DNA of 64,000 nucleotides from Hermodice carunculata (GCA_964020975.1 OZ026620.1:77021012-77085011), one strand, 5' to 3'; positions 22,302 through 34,010 are shown, counted from the stretch's first letter. Notes: generated from the sequence alone by a model not told the origin. Numbers and translations: made by a program.

Positions 22302-23511
22302 GTGAATGCACCAAATTCAGGTTGTCATACCATTTCACAGATAAAGAGAAAATGCTACACTGTTGACAACCATTACCTACAGATAGACATGGCTAAGGCT
22401 AATCCAATTCCAGCTAATTCAGACTGGCGAAAAACAGAGAAAGTCATGAAGCAAAACTATGAACAGGTTTTGCTTTTCCAAAGAGGGCTAGAAAATATGG
22501 GGAAGCTGTAACAAATGGTTCTTGGTGGGACAGAGAACATTTCAAATTTACAAGAGTATGGAAGTCATGTGATTGGTTATGACATCAAACAGGATTTGCA
22601 TATGGCATGTTTCAGAAAAGGTCAAGTCAGTTATTGTGATGCAAACAAAAAGGAAAGAGCAGGCATTGCTTCAACATCGAATGTTGACGATACAGATTGT
22701 CATGTTTTGAAATTTCAAGTAATCACAGCCAACACACATTGTAATGAAAAGATACAAAGTCATCCCAGACAGTTGTACATTTTCAATGATAGGAATGGCT
22801 TCTTTTGGATCCATCCATGTGCCTTGAGTGGAGGCTCTTTTAAGCTTATGATCCAGCATGATAAGGCAATGGACATCTGCAATGCAGCTGTTCATCAGGG
22901 ATTGCATTCAAGCCTTTTGAGGTACCAATAGCTAACAGAAGAAACCCTCTTCTCATGACAGACAACACAACAGAAACAAAATTACGAGAAATTGATGATA
23001 CAGACTTTAATAATCATCTTACTCTCTCTGTGATAGACCTGGTCTTCACCTTACTGGACAAAACATTCCACAGGAACAACGTGGAGACAAATTTCGTGCG
23101 GAAGAAAATTCCCATGGATTCATCTGTAAGAAATAAAGCAAAAGGGAGGAGCAAAGCAGAAGCATGATTCCCCTTGAAAAGGAAACAAGGGGAAAGGCAA
23201 TGCAATTTGGGAAGAAGACTGATGGTTTATTGTAGACTCCTCTCAAAACATGCTGGTTAATCCATCTCACCAAATTGAACATGGCTTTTTAGCTTTGGGT
23301 AAAGATGGTGATCCCAACAAATGAAAGATTTTTCCCAGGCTAGTCAGAATCAAGCTGGAAGATTTGATCAATAATGAACATGGCTATGATGCATTGAGCA
23401 AAGCCAAGGATATCATACAGGAGTTACACAAGGTGGCATGTGGTTTATTCAGGGATGAAAATAAATCACTTTTGAATACAGACATTGCAAATCAAGTTTC
23501 ACCCAGGGACT
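22302..23511 (+). pseudogene. Unrecognised coding remnant in several frames
   Basis: Successive plus-strand stretches look coding: NHYLQIDMAKANPIP, HVIGYDIKQDLHMACFRKG, HVLKFQVITANTHCNEKIQ, LYIFNDRNGFFWIHPCALS, SVIDLVFTLLDKTFHRNNVE, KIFPRLVRIKLEDLINNEHG. They follow each other in order with frame changes and stops between them. No family was recognised. The remnant ends where a dispersed repeat enters at 23,531. It is likely one decayed gene or transposon protein. Confidence 0.4.
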
Positions 23512-23530
23512 ATATTAATTTTTTAATATA

Positions 23531-23869
23531 AAATAGTACAGAAAAAAAAATGATCCATATTCATAAATTCCAAACCCAACAATGACAGCAAAAAGATTCC
23601 AGATTTGCCAAAGCGTCAACATTTGACATCACATACCAATGTGAAGAAACAAATTTCAGTCCTGACTTGAGACAGGCAGTCACCCATAAAAGGCAACTGG
23701 TAGTTTTAAACCGGTCCTCTCAACCTTTGAAATATTCTTCATTAACTACAGACACTAGTGTTTCTAAAATGTATAGGCCTAACCACCCAAAACACAAATT
23801 TCATTCCTTCTGCCAAAAATAAAAAGAGACCTGGTAGGCCTATCACTTTTTAGTTCTCCCAACTTGTCA
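23531..23869 (+). repeat. Dispersed 0.34-kb repeat, copy A
   Basis: The sequence from AATAGTACAGAAAA to AGTTCTCCC(A/G)ACTTGTCA matches the reverse complement of 36,085-36,421 at roughly 85-90 % by eye. It has no open frame or clear terminal inverted repeats. It is probably a short non-autonomous element. Confidence 0.75.
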
Positions 23870-24003
23870 AACTTTGTACCTGTACATGGTATAATTTCAT
23901 TTAGAGTGGACAGCCATATTTCTGTAAGCATTTATATGCATGCCTCTATTTCAAGCTCAATTTGCATGACCTTCATAGGCTTGTGCATTAATACCTAAAT
24001 ACC

Positions 24004-24199
24004 ATGCCAACCATTCCCGACTCTCTAGCAGCAGTACAACCACAAAAGAGAGATACAACTAGAGTGCTGGATAAGATAGAACAGCTGCTCTTGGAGTCTC
24101 ATCCAGCTACAGAGGAAGAGCTTTAGTCAGCCAAAGCAGAAAGCATTTTTAAATTACTCCATGATGAACAATCAGTTCCAAATGGCACACCTTTTACAG
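24004..24199 (+). pseudogene. Exon-like frame
   Basis: ATG at 24,004 opens MPTIPDSLAAVQPQKRD and a helical run (LDKIEQLLLESHPATEEEL). One stop in frame is followed by SAKAESIFKLLHDEQSVPNG and a good donor, ACAG/GTAGGT, at 24,199. Not recognised. Confidence 0.35.
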
Positions 24200-24410
24200 G
24201 TAGGTAGACAGGCAGACCGATAACCGCACAATGCTGGATGGTGACAGGGGCATCAAAGTTTGCAAACCCCCCCCCCCCCGAAATATTCACTAGCAAGGCC
24301 AAATTTTCCGAGTAGTGAAAACCCTTATCAGCCTCGGGCATAGTTTCCATCTGACAGTAAAACCCATCATGGAGGAAGATAGATTATCAAAGTTGCAAAA
24401 AGAGGATTAA

Positions 24411-25144
24411 ATGTAAACAGCATGTTAACTTCAAGTTTATTGGAACTCGGGGACAATGTCAAGAATTTGAAAGGGATCCATGAATGTGAAAGTAACACCC
24501 TGTACAAAAACTTACAACTTCCAGCACCAGAGGTACATGTACCATCCAGAAAAGTATAAAAGATGGATGCTAATCTTCCGTGTGTCAGGGTAAGGAAAAA
24601 GCCAGACACCACTGTACATGTACAAAAGAGAAGAAAGATAACAAAGTCCAGTTCCTCTACCAGTTCTGAACTTCCAGCAAGTGCAAGAGTGAAGACTGAT
24701 TCAGCTTCATCCGTCGTGCAAACAGACCATACCTAGGACAAAAGGGCCTCCCATGTCACACAAAGTAAAAGCAAAGAAGGCACTACATTCAATAAACAAA
24801 GAGGCACAAGGGACAAAAAGGAATGCTTCACACTGAAAGAAAAAGCAAGCATATGGAGTCAAGCGGAAATAGTCAGCTCCCTTGAAAAGCATGTGCAGAA
24901 TTTATCCAATGCCTATCTGACTGAACTTGTCAAGCACAGTTTAACAATAAAATTGCCAGAGGTTTTCCATATTTGGCAATTTGCAGTTGAAAATACAAAG
25001 TTAGCCTTTTCCATTTACAACTCAGTTTTAGAGGGCTATCATGATGAAAATGATGCTATTACACAACTTTTATGGAAAAGAAAGCAAGCTGTATTTCGAA
25101 AAAAAAATTATACTGGTTATGTGCAGCTAATACTTGTTCGTTAG
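24411..25144 (+). pseudogene. Long nearly open frame of unknown protein
   Basis: About 244 codons in a single frame have only two stops. Features in order are a helical N-terminal part (SMLTSSLLELGDNVKNL), a basic Ser-rich middle (KRRKITKSSSSTSSELPAS) and a helical C-terminal domain (EIVSSLEKHVQNLSNAYLTE, then FHIWQFAVENTKLAFSIYNS, FRKKNYTGYVQ). The composition is clearly coding and looks nuclear. The PHD finger exon lies 30 bases downstream after a good acceptor. Family unknown; recently decayed. Confidence 0.5.
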
Positions 25145-25173
25145 TGCTATAATAGTATAATCTTTTGTTACAG

Positions 25174-25480
25174 ATTCAGACCCACTTAACAGCATGCAAC
25201 AATTTCCAGGAAAACATGATTCAAATGCAAAACAATACCAATTTCTAATTGACAAGAGCATTGTTGAAAATCCATGTAATGAGAGTGAGATGTTTCCCTG
25301 TCCAGTGTGTGGAGAAAAATGCTATGAAGATCCACCCTCTATCAGTTGTGATTTGTGTTACTTATGGTTTTCATTGGGTGTGTTAAGTTATGAAGGATCC
25401 AAAAGAGGGAGAGTGGCTGTGTCCTGGTTGTCCGGAGATTAACAATGTAGTCAATACTTATTGCAAGTAGCATATTTGAC
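25174..25480 (+). pseudogene. PHD-finger exon
   Basis: The acceptor CTTTTGTTACAG leads into DSDPLNSMQQFPGKHDSN, then FPCPVCGEKCYEDPPSISC and DLC, then (in another frame) HWVC and EWLCPGC. The spacing C-x2-C, C-x2-C, H-x2-C, C-x2-C with Trp before the last pair is the PHD finger. Such fingers read histone tails and also sit at the ends of many marine-invertebrate transposon proteins. The reading is broken in the middle, so the copy is not functional as it stands. Confidence 0.55.
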
Positions 25481-26056
25481 TGTAGCCTAAGCCCTAGTGC
25501 TTATCCGGTGTGACCTTGCATGACTATATGTAATCTGTTACAACTAGGACAATATAGCTACCTGTTTGGGTGGCTGCAGGTGTGTATATTCCAGCCTCTG
25601 TGTGGTATATTGGATATTAGCCACAACTACAGCCTGCATGAGGAATAAGGGAGGACACATTTTACATGTTCATAGCTGATGTGTATCTTCCCTTCAAAGC
25701 ACAACCAAATTAGCACACAAAAAAGATATAACGAGTCTCTGGTGTATATTCCCGCCAATACACAAAGCAATACACAGACAAGGTAGAATGTTTCTCTGGT
25801 TAAATTATATATGATTATGTACATGTATGTAAATCACTGATTACGAGTTTTGCTGGTTCTGGTCCTTGGTGAGATTGAATGGGTCCCTTTTCCATTATTT
25901 ATAATGTGGATAACTCCTAGCAGTTGAAGTTGTGGGAGTGTATATAAATCATTGATCATGCGTTTTGCTGGTTTTGGAACAGGTGCGGCTGAATGGGTCC
26001 ATCATGGCTGGTCCATTATCTATTATGTTAAGTGCAGCTGGCAAACTATTTACAAG

Positions 26057-26095
<39 letters not shown>

Positions 26096-26689
26096 AGATT
26101 ATTGACCTTCATGAGGCTTGCTATGTTGCATTCCATGTTATTGATATTTCCTACAGTTACCAAATATAGCTCAAGCAGTGTACCCTTTCCATTATATATA
26201 TATTTACATTGGTCTCTTCCCAGAAAACAGAAGCCCTGTCTAGGATCGGTATACACAGATGTAATGACAATGTGTACCTCCAAAAAGAGTTCAGCTGTCG
26301 ACTGCCTGTGTGGTAACTGGTAGAACATGGGGAATACCCAGTCAGCTACTTCACAAAAAAAAATGGGAAACTCTACAATAGTTACTTTGGTTCGAAATTA
26401 TTGATCGTGAAGTTCCTGACTATGTGTCAAACAACGTTCATTTTTGTTCATGTACTAGAAATGCTCCTAATGTGCAAGCAGTTTGCATTACACACACACA
26501 CAATAAAATCACATATCTACGCCCATTTAGGTTTTAATTCAAGGTGGCATGAAGAGTGACTTATCCACTTCTTGGGCTGCTATCAGGTTGGAGTTGCTAT
26601 GGTCTTGTGCTTGAGTCATCCTTTTACATCATTGGATCCTTATAAACTGTAAATTTATTATCTTATTATTTACAACTTTAACGTGTCAA
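25481..26689. other. Non-coding spacer with TA microsatellite
   Basis: It holds two similar phrases, CACTGATTACGAGTTTTGCTGG and ATTGATCATGCGTTTTGCTGG (25,835 and 25,950), hence a short diverged duplication. A (TA)n tract lies at about 26,061-26,087. No gene is seen. Confidence 0.4.
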
Positions 26690-27090
26690 ACCATTTTGGA
26701 CTTCCCATGCCTTCTGTCATATGGGGTTGGTAAGGCATCGCCCATATATTGATTTATATTAGTTCATATTTCGCCAGCCTTTGTGGCTTTCCTTGTCTGT
26801 TTGGTAGTCAATTTCCATCTTTTCTTTATTTCACTGCAAATCTCATTTCCCACATGTTTAACTTCGCATATGATATTATCTTAACAAAACAGCCATATAT
26901 GTACTCTGTTTTGCACGATCTTTTATTTATTAACAGATTGTTTTCCAAGGAAATATTATCATTATGCAATTTTGTGAAAAGCATTTTTGTTTCATTCTAA
27001 ACTTCTTGTGCCTTTGTGCAATCTATGAATACATGCTCCATATTTTCATCATTTTCTGACAAACGCCAGGAGCTGGAAGCTAGCTCTAGA
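26690..27090 (-). pseudogene. LINE ORF2 C-terminal fragment
   Basis: On the minus strand from 27,060 the text reads SENDENMEHVFIDCTKAQEV, the zinc-binding C-terminal segment of non-LTR reverse transcriptases (xxENxxHxxxxC). It is followed by NETKMLFTKLHNDNISL and IYGCFVKIISYAKLNMWEMR. Several stops interrupt it. It is a 5'-truncated, inactive copy. Confidence 0.5.
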
Positions 27091-28158
27091 AATGCAGTGC
27101 TGCTCTTTTTTAATTTTGAAGACATATTACAGAAATACTAAGTAATACACATGCTCAAGGTCCCTAAAACATGTGATTACATTAAATGTTACATCCCACA
27201 CGTGATATGGCAGCAGAACCTGGCACAGATTGCAGCTCCCAGTGCAAGCTAGAAGCCCTCTACAAGGGGGATCAAGCCCATTAATATTCAGTGATGAATT
27301 TGAGTGCAAAATGATGATTTCAAGACCAAAAGCGTCAAGTCTATTATCTGCCAAATAATAAAATTAAGATAAACAGCCAGTCAACAAATCAATGATTGTA
27401 ACTAATACTCTATATATAGCCACAGAACTGGCTAACTCATTGAAATTAAGCTTAAATGTGGTCAATGTAATACAGACCACACTGAAAATCCTTAAGGGCA
27501 CATTTGTCCATATGAGGATCTTAAGGTCTCATGATATGCCAGTGTCCTTGCTAGATCTACTTAACTAAAATACATGTAACAAACCAACTACCTAGTCACA
27601 CTGCAAAGCTGCTTGCTTAAATTCCTAATAGGTGAAATATGAATTACAGTCTTACCATGCGGCAACTGTTGCACATTTTAATTTGTGACTGACTTAACAA
27701 GTCTATTGCCTCTGTTAAAGTTCTAAAAACCTCTCATTTGCCCTGTCTGACAGGTGTACCCCATCCAAAAAAATCTGTTTTGGTCATGTGCATCATGATG
27801 TGATTCTGTACTATATGAAATATAACATTGACTGAGACCCAGACAGTAGTTACCATTGGATCATTTGTTGTCTCCCTTGTGATGCGCCAAATGTGAAAAA
27901 AAAAACTATTAAATAGTCAACAATGCAGTTCAGAATGCTGGGGTCAAGGACTTAAGCTAAAGTCGGATTTTGATTCATATGTTTGGTTCACAATGGTTTT
28001 TGTTATGTCTGTGGTAAATATGTATATGATGTCAAAGCATTACGTTTCAATCTTTTGTACTTTTTCAAATGGTCAAGTACAAAGTAGGAGTATTTTGAGG
28101 CAGAACAGTGGGACCCTGGGTTTAATGTAGTTTTCTTTCTTCCTCATGTTCCAAATAG
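27091..28158. other. Non-coding spacer
   Basis: No gene or structured repeat was recognised. The stretch is AT-rich. A pyrimidine tract followed by AAATAG at 28,158 could be a splice acceptor for the next segment. Confidence 0.35.
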
Positions 28159-28700
28159 ATGGCTTGCAATACTACCAGCGTTTGACTGAGTTCTATAGCA
28201 GATGGATGCAGTCAAGAACTGTTTTGTATAAAAGCCTTGCTAAGGTGAAAGGACTTCAAAGCAACATGTATTATGAGGATATACATGATATATGCAGAAT
28301 GATGAAGGATGAAAGCCTCATCAGTCAGCAACATTTTTACTGAGTGTAAAGCCATTGTGAGTTTCCTTCCTGCATGCATTTCAGCTGCAAGGTGCACTAC
28401 AATGATACAATGTCTCTATGGGTCACTTGCAGACCTCCTAAAAACTTTGATGAGGCGCTTCCCCACTGCCAATGTTGTCAGTGGAAAATGTGGGAGAGAA
28501 CTTGCCACCATTGACTTTCATTTTGAAGCATTTGAGCTCAGCAGTAATCACGTAGAGACAGGCTCTACAAGAAGAACATACTTGACTGCAATGAAGAACC
28601 AAGGCATGAGAAGAGCTCGAAAATTGAAAATGAGATGCTTCTATAAAGCAGCCAGACATCATCATCTGGCATGCTTGCCACTTGACAATTAACTGCTAAG
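28159..28700 (+). pseudogene. Unrecognised coding remnant
   Basis: After the acceptor-like TTTCTTCCTCATGTTCCAAATAG comes GLQYYQRLTEFYSRWMQSR, then VKGLQSNMYYEDIHDICRMM. Two overlapping frames then both look open; one holds CKVHYND..CRPPKNFDEALPHCQCC..CHH, a Cys/His cluster that might be a SWIM-like finger (C-x-C..C-x-H). The other is the longer plain frame to 28,692. Not identified with confidence. Confidence 0.3.
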
Positions 28701-28759
28701 AGCTTTGACTTGCAAGCAGCAAGAGAACATGCAGCAGACATCTGGTTAGTAAGATAAAG

Positions 28760-29047
28760 TTGATTGCTGAGAAAATGCCTTGTATAAAGATAGAGCTGGT
28801 GTGCACAGTTGTAGATGAATGTGAAATGTACATAGAAGAGAACATTCCAAAAGTGTGGAACAAAGTAGAACAGCACTGTACAGATCATGTGAAAAGAATG
28901 AATGAATACTGGGAAAATGGTGGTATCATTGTAGAACACCACTGGCACAGCAAAATTTCCATTGTTATCAATGGTGGTATCATTGTAGAACACCACTGGC
29001 ACAGCAAAATTTCCATTGTTATCAAAGGTTGTGAAATGTACCCATAG
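28760..29047 (+). CDS. Short open frame with an 18-codon tandem duplication
   Basis: The frame begins MIAEKMPCIKIELVCTVVDE and continues VWNKVEQHCTDHVKRMNEYW. A 54-bp unit at 28,916-28,969 is repeated exactly at 28,970-29,023, so GGIIVEHHWHSKISIVI appears twice without loss of frame. The identical copies mean the duplication is recent. Beyond it the text degrades, though TLWSLDATKGYSQVTEHVCP in another frame still looks coding. No family recognised. Confidence 0.35.
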   Translation: MIAEKMPCIKIELVCTVVDECEMYIEENIPKVWNKVEQHCTDHVKRMNEYWENGGIIVEHHWHSKISIVINGGIIVEHHWHSKISIVIKGCEMYP

Positions 29048-30299
29048 TCCAACCCATGGTAATGTTGGCACTTTATGGAGCCTTGATGCAACAAAAGGTT
29101 ACTCGCAGGTGACAGAACATGTATGTCCACATCATCAGTGAATGGATGCCGAGCAAGTGAAGATGGGGCAAATTTGAGCAGGAAATTAAAGAAGTGAGAA
29201 ATTAAATTCACTGAAGAAAGATGAGTTGAATCTAGAGAAAGAAAAGGCGGCACAGGAAAGGTCAAGAAAGCACAGACACTTTTAAATGAAGGACAAAATA
29301 GATTGGATGGAGCACTGGAGGCCAATGACATGCAGATGTAGCATCAGGGCTTATTCAACTTGCAGGACAACACTTGAAAATGTCTGGGAAAATCATGAAT
29401 CAAGTGTATGATAAATAACAAGAAAAATAATGACTTGTCGTGTGAAGACAAAGTTAAAAAGAAGGTACAAAGGAAAGAAAGAAAGAAGAAAAAGCAACGA
29501 GCGCCACTAACATTATCTAGAACTGCCACCTGATGCTAGATTTTGTTTCACACATACGCCATGTTTGACAGCACATCAAAAAGAATCTCTAAATTTGAGC
29601 GAATCACCTGCATCGGGTTCTCCATTTTATTTAATATTGATCAAAACAAGTTGCAAGAACGATTATATTAGTTTTCCATAAATTATTGTGAATAGAAAAG
29701 GTAAGCATTGCCTCAAAAATAAAAAACCCCTCAGTATGTCAGAAAATAAACAGTTAATTATTTCAGTGTCAGTAGTCAAAGTTCCTCAAATGTACCAATG
29801 TAGAGTTCTGCTTTGGGTATCAAAAACTATGGAACTATATAGTTTTGTATGTATGTATGTATGTATGTATGAGCATAGGTCTTTGCGAGTAATTCCGAAA
29901 TAAACCTAGGCCTAAAAGCCATTCACCTTGCTTTAAATATATATACATGCATTTGTATGTAAGCCTGTGCATATATGTATGTGCCAGAAAAGTCCCATTT
30001 TATGTAACTGACTCCCGTGTAGTATTGCAGCCTAGAATTTGCACTCAATAGAATTGCATGCACTTGTAGTGCATCCTTCCCATCCACAAGGAACATGAAT
30101 GTTTTGGACAAGAAGCCGCAAATAACGAAAACGTACTAAAATTCATAAATAATGCAAAAAAATTGCAGTGCCAGCTGATGAACAAATTAAGAACAATGGG
30201 TCCCTAGGAATGTCCCTGTGTGATTTTGAAGCAATCAGGGGTGGGAGGCAGTTTCGGAGATGATTTTTTTTTTGATTTGCCGCCCCCCACTAAAAAAAT
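29048..30299. other. Non-coding spacer
   Basis: It holds purine-rich decayed text to about 29,510 and a GTAT tetranucleotide tract at 29,850-29,871. No supported gene. Confidence 0.35.
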
Positions 30300-30640
30300 A
30301 AATATACAAAAATCATTGGAGCGTAATTATTTGGACAAACTTTGTGGAGACCCACCAGAGGGACATTGGCACCAAGTTTGAAGTGAATATCGCCAATGCT
30401 TTTATAGAAGCTGAAAATGTGAATTGTCGCCGGACAGACGGATGACGGATCGACAAACTATGGTATTAGCTCAGGTGATATGGATCACCTGAGCTAAAGT
30501 CACTACAGCATGACCATATGAATAATTTGATGGAGACCCACACATGCTACACTCCCACCAAGTTCACAGTGAATTTGGTTGACAGTTTTGGAGAAGTAAA
30601 AAATATGAATTACCATTCCACTTCCTACAGACTTAAATTG
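30300..30640. repeat. Repeat with central 32-bp palindrome
   Basis: TTAGCTCAGGTGAT and its exact complement flank 4 bases at 30,466-30,497. The sequence on each side (GTGGAGACCCACC..ACCAAGTT..AGTGAAT and GATGGAGACCCACA..ACCAAGTTCACAGTGAAT) is a diverged direct duplication. The CTCAGGTGAT..ATCACCTGAG block resembles the ends of short elements common in marine invertebrates. Confidence 0.55.
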
Positions 30641-30892
30641 TAATCAGTAGGAAAGAATGTATCATAAGAGTATGTAAGTGCAAAGGAGTTGATACTGCAT
30701 TCAGGTAAATAATCTTCTGTGTGCAGCTCATAAATAAATAATGTCAAATATAGGTTATTCAATTTAAAATTCACATCAAAATTATAGTGGTAAAGGTGGG
30801 AGTTTCACAGTTCTCTCTTGCTTGTCAAGGGGGCCACAGTATAGTTAAATTGCATGGGTTTGTCTTTCCAGTATTGTCTAATTTATTCTAAG

Positions 30893-31330
30893 TTTTCGAA
30901 GTAGGTCCTGATGCCAAAGCATCACGTAAACTGTTCCAAATGGTGCCAACTCGAACAGTAAACTGTACTTCTGTCTGTCTAATCTTGTTTGGTATGCCTC
31001 AAGTTTGATGGTACCAAACTGGATTTGCGTATTCAGGACGTGATTGCACTATCGACTTGAACAAAAATTGGAATGTTTCTTCATCCAGGTACTGAAATGA
31101 TTGTCTGATTATTCCCATTGTTTCATTAATTTGCTTTGTTTATATATTTTTTCTTGTATGTGCTTCTCAAAGTTTAGATCACTGTTGAAGATCACACCTA
31201 AGTCCTTTTCTGATGATGTTTTCCTTAAGAGGTAGTTTTCTTCTTCCCCAATAGTGTAATGAGTGTTAGGTAGGTAAGACTCAGCACCCACCCCACAAGC
31301 ATTTTCTTTTAATTTTAACACTTTTTTAAG
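30893..31330 (-). pseudogene. LINE ORF2 fragment, RT thumb and downstream part
   Basis: On the minus strand: SYLPNTHYTIGEEENYLLRK, then SSEKDLGVIFNSDLNFEKHI (the conserved EKDLGV..DL.F..H segment), then INETMGIIRQSFQYLDEETF and SIVQSRPEYANPVWY. This is the part of a CR1/Jockey-like RT after the catalytic box. It is truncated and interrupted. The part that should precede it lies next to it in the opposite orientation (31,480-32,150). Confidence 0.7.
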
Positions 31331-31479
31331 GCAAGGGGGTGTGGGCACACACCGGGCCGGGGGGAGGGGGGGGGAACACCTTCTGCACCACATCCCTGGA
31401 TCTGCACCTGTAAAGTGGCCAGTCAAGTCTATGCTGATAATGTGAGCAAAGCAAATTGAATAATCAGTTTAGCTTGATG

Positions 31480-32150
31480 TTCACCCAGGAAGTAGTGGTA
31501 ACCCAGACAAGGGACCATTACCATATCCTAATGATGCCAAGGATCCCTATCACAGCTACTGGGGTAAAAAAAAAAAACCTCTTGGATAACTTAAAAGTAC
31601 CTAGAACTATCGGTTCTGATCGGATTTGAGCCAGAGTATGAAACTTCTGCAGTAAAAAACTGAGCTGGATGCTATCTTTCAACAACCACATGGCTGCCCA
31701 GAAGTGCCTGACGACTGGAGGCAAGTGCATTTCATCTTAAAAAAAGGCAATAGGTGTAACCCAGCGAACTATCAACCCAGATCGTCAACTGTCATAGCTT
31801 CTTAAGTGTTGCAATATATCATTGTGTCAGCTATTATGGATTATTTGGATTAATACAATACATTAATGGTTCAACAACATGTATTCTACAATAAGACACA
31901 ACTTGTATTTTGGTAAACATTACATAGAGTCTACATAGCCAAAATCTCTATTATTGTGGAAGATACACAGACATTGTTATCCAAGATTTCTCGAAGGCCT
32001 TCAATAAGGTCACTCCGGCTGATTATTACCCAAGCTACAATATTATGACATAGATAATCAAGTGAATAACTGGATTGCAGACTTCCTTTCAGGGAGAAGC
32101 AAGTAGGTTCTATCTAAGGGTGATAGTTACTTTCCTCACAGTACAGAGTA
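31480..32150 (+). pseudogene. LINE ORF2 fragment, RT N-terminal part, inverted
   Basis: On the plus strand: LKVPRTIGSDRI, GKCISS preceded by TTGG (the DW(R/K)..I.P.(K)G region), NPANYQPRSSTVIASKVLQY, then TDIVIQDFSKAFNKVTPADY (conserved DFSKAFDKV) and NWIADFLSGRSK. Stops and frame changes are frequent. It ends just before the YxDD region, which is where the minus-strand fragment at 30,893-31,330 takes over. Confidence 0.65.
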
Positions 32151-32154
32151 CTAT

Positions 32155-33415
32155 TAGGTTTTTGTTATGAAACTTGAGGTTTTGTCGACAAAATCCTGAG
32201 TTTCATTACGAAACCCTGGGTTTGTAACAAAACTCACGGTTTTGTAACAAAACCCTGGGTTTGGTTTAAACACATTTTATTCATACATTACACATGAAAA
32301 TATGGTTACCGGTGCATTGAGTTTTTAACAATATGGAAATAGGACATTGCCCCATTCGAATCCCTCTTGCGGCAGATGGGACAAGGTGCACAGGATGTAC
32401 TAGACACACGAAAACAAGCGAAAAAGACATGCACATGAACAAAACAAAGTGGGGGCATGGATGATAGGAATCATATTGATTGTAGTTTCACAGTACCTGA
32501 TAAAAGCCATCAGGATCAGTATGGAGCTTGGTTCCGAGATGCATGCATAATTCCAGGAACTTGCATGTCGTGCCCGCCTCCCTGATACTGGTAATATGAT
32601 AGTGAATGCAGTTCTTTTAGAACCAGCCAAGTATGCCGAGCAGACCCCAGCCCCCCAAGCCTGGGCCCCGCACCCAGGTAGCCAGCTTAAACCAGAAAAT
32701 TTTACCAGTGCCAATGGGTTTAAAGAGATCACTTAGCTGATATGAATTCATTACAGCTGAGAAAATATCACTATTTGTTTGGAGAAAGCATTCTGGCAAG
32801 CCATAATTTAAGTAAAATCTGTGGGGTAAAGGAATTAAGCAAGATTAGCAACTTAAGAGTGCAGTATTAAATGTGGCTCTCTATATTTTGGACAAGAGGA
32901 AAAGTAGTGAAATGTACATATATCATGATTCAGCGAGCCACGGCACAAGCAGGTGAATAATTAATTCCGGTTTTGAACAATCAGGAATTTAATGGTCTGC
33001 CACCCCGACGGAGCCAGGTGTGCTGAATAGCAAGAAATCTGTCCCAAAGGTTTAACAAAAGAGAAAATCTAGTCAACCGAGATACTAGTTTATTTATCTT
33101 GGATTTGAAAGTTTGGACTGAGGCCAAGTTACGTGTTTCGTGAGCTAGCAGATTCCAGAGTGCGACAGTCGAAGGAAAGCACGATTTAGCATACAGATCA
33201 GTGCGAGCCTGGTAATGAGCAAGGTCAAAGGGGCGACTTGCTAGTATTGAAGGATGGTGTTTCATTGGAAGCAAAATGGATTCATGGATGTGACAACCCC
33301 CAGGTTTCATCCCTGAAACTAAAGGGTTTTATAATGAAGCCAAGAGTTTCATAGCAAAAAACCTGGATTTTGTGTCACGAAACCCATGGTTTTGTGTACA
33401 TGTAACACTAGGTGT
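32155..33415. repeat. AAACCCTGGGTTT-type short tandem repeats split by an insertion
   Basis: At 32,160-32,272 and again at 33,300-33,410 short units of about 20 bases alternate (GTTTTGTAACAAAACCCTGGG and close variants, AAACC..GGTTT being partly self-complementary). The two blocks are separated by about 1 kb that contains a LINE tail on the minus strand, so that insertion probably split one array. Confidence 0.55.
32981..33310 (-). pseudogene. LINE ORF2 C-terminal tail
   Basis: The minus-strand frame contains DLYAKSCFPSTVALWNLLAH and VQTFKSKINKL. This is the usual end of CR1/Jockey-like ORF2 (sFFPstv.lWN.Lp..v....s...FKski), so the LINE 3' end lies toward lower coordinates. The 0.7 kb from there to about 32,275 would be its 3' untranslated part; a 110-codon frame in it matches nothing. 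Confidence 0.6.
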
Positions 33416-33779
33416 TTCTTTTTAATTATGGGACAATACAACTTCCGTATGTGCAAGGAGCGCAACTAATATGTCTACAAGAAGTGCTCGAATGTCCAGA
33501 TATGCACCCAATGATACTACCTAAGGGCAAGCAGTAGAGACAATTATCAATTAGTATGTCAAGCATAGAGACTGAACATATAAGATATGCATGTTAATGC
33601 ATGGATGTTACCAAGAACCTTTGACGTCACATACACCCACTTTAGTAGTATGGACATTTCAAGAGTTCACGTTGACAAGTTTAGTCTAGACATCACATAT
33701 ATGCTACCGCACTGAGCACTTATATAGAAATAAAGAGGGAACTAGAAAAGAAGATTTGCTTCAAATCTGTCTGTGTGCC

Positions 33780-34010
33780 TTGAGAAGTTGTATATACGAC
33801 TACATGAAAATTTCAAAGTCCCAGTGACTTTGACCCATAGAGGTCACATGTAAATCACAAAAATGTGCAGTGTCACAATAGCTACAATTTGAGCCCAACA
33901 GAATCAAAATTGGATAAACCCAACTTATGGCTAGATGAAAATTCCAAAAGCCAAAATGACCTTGTCCTTTGACCTTCAGATGTTGCATGTAAATACAGAT
34001 AACTGAATCT
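33780..34010. repeat. Two diverged units of a GACCTTTGACC repeat
   Basis: CTACATGAAAATTTCAAAG..CAGTGACTTTGACC.. and CTAGATGAAAATTCCAAAAG..AATGACCTTGTCC.. start two units of about 125 bases. This is the same broad class as the repeat at 1-675. Confidence 0.5.

Noticed and set aside
28565-29331. Two long minus-strand frames (148 and 168 codons)
   Set aside because: They contain the same 54-bp duplication read backwards and look like antisense shadows of the plus-strand coding remnants.
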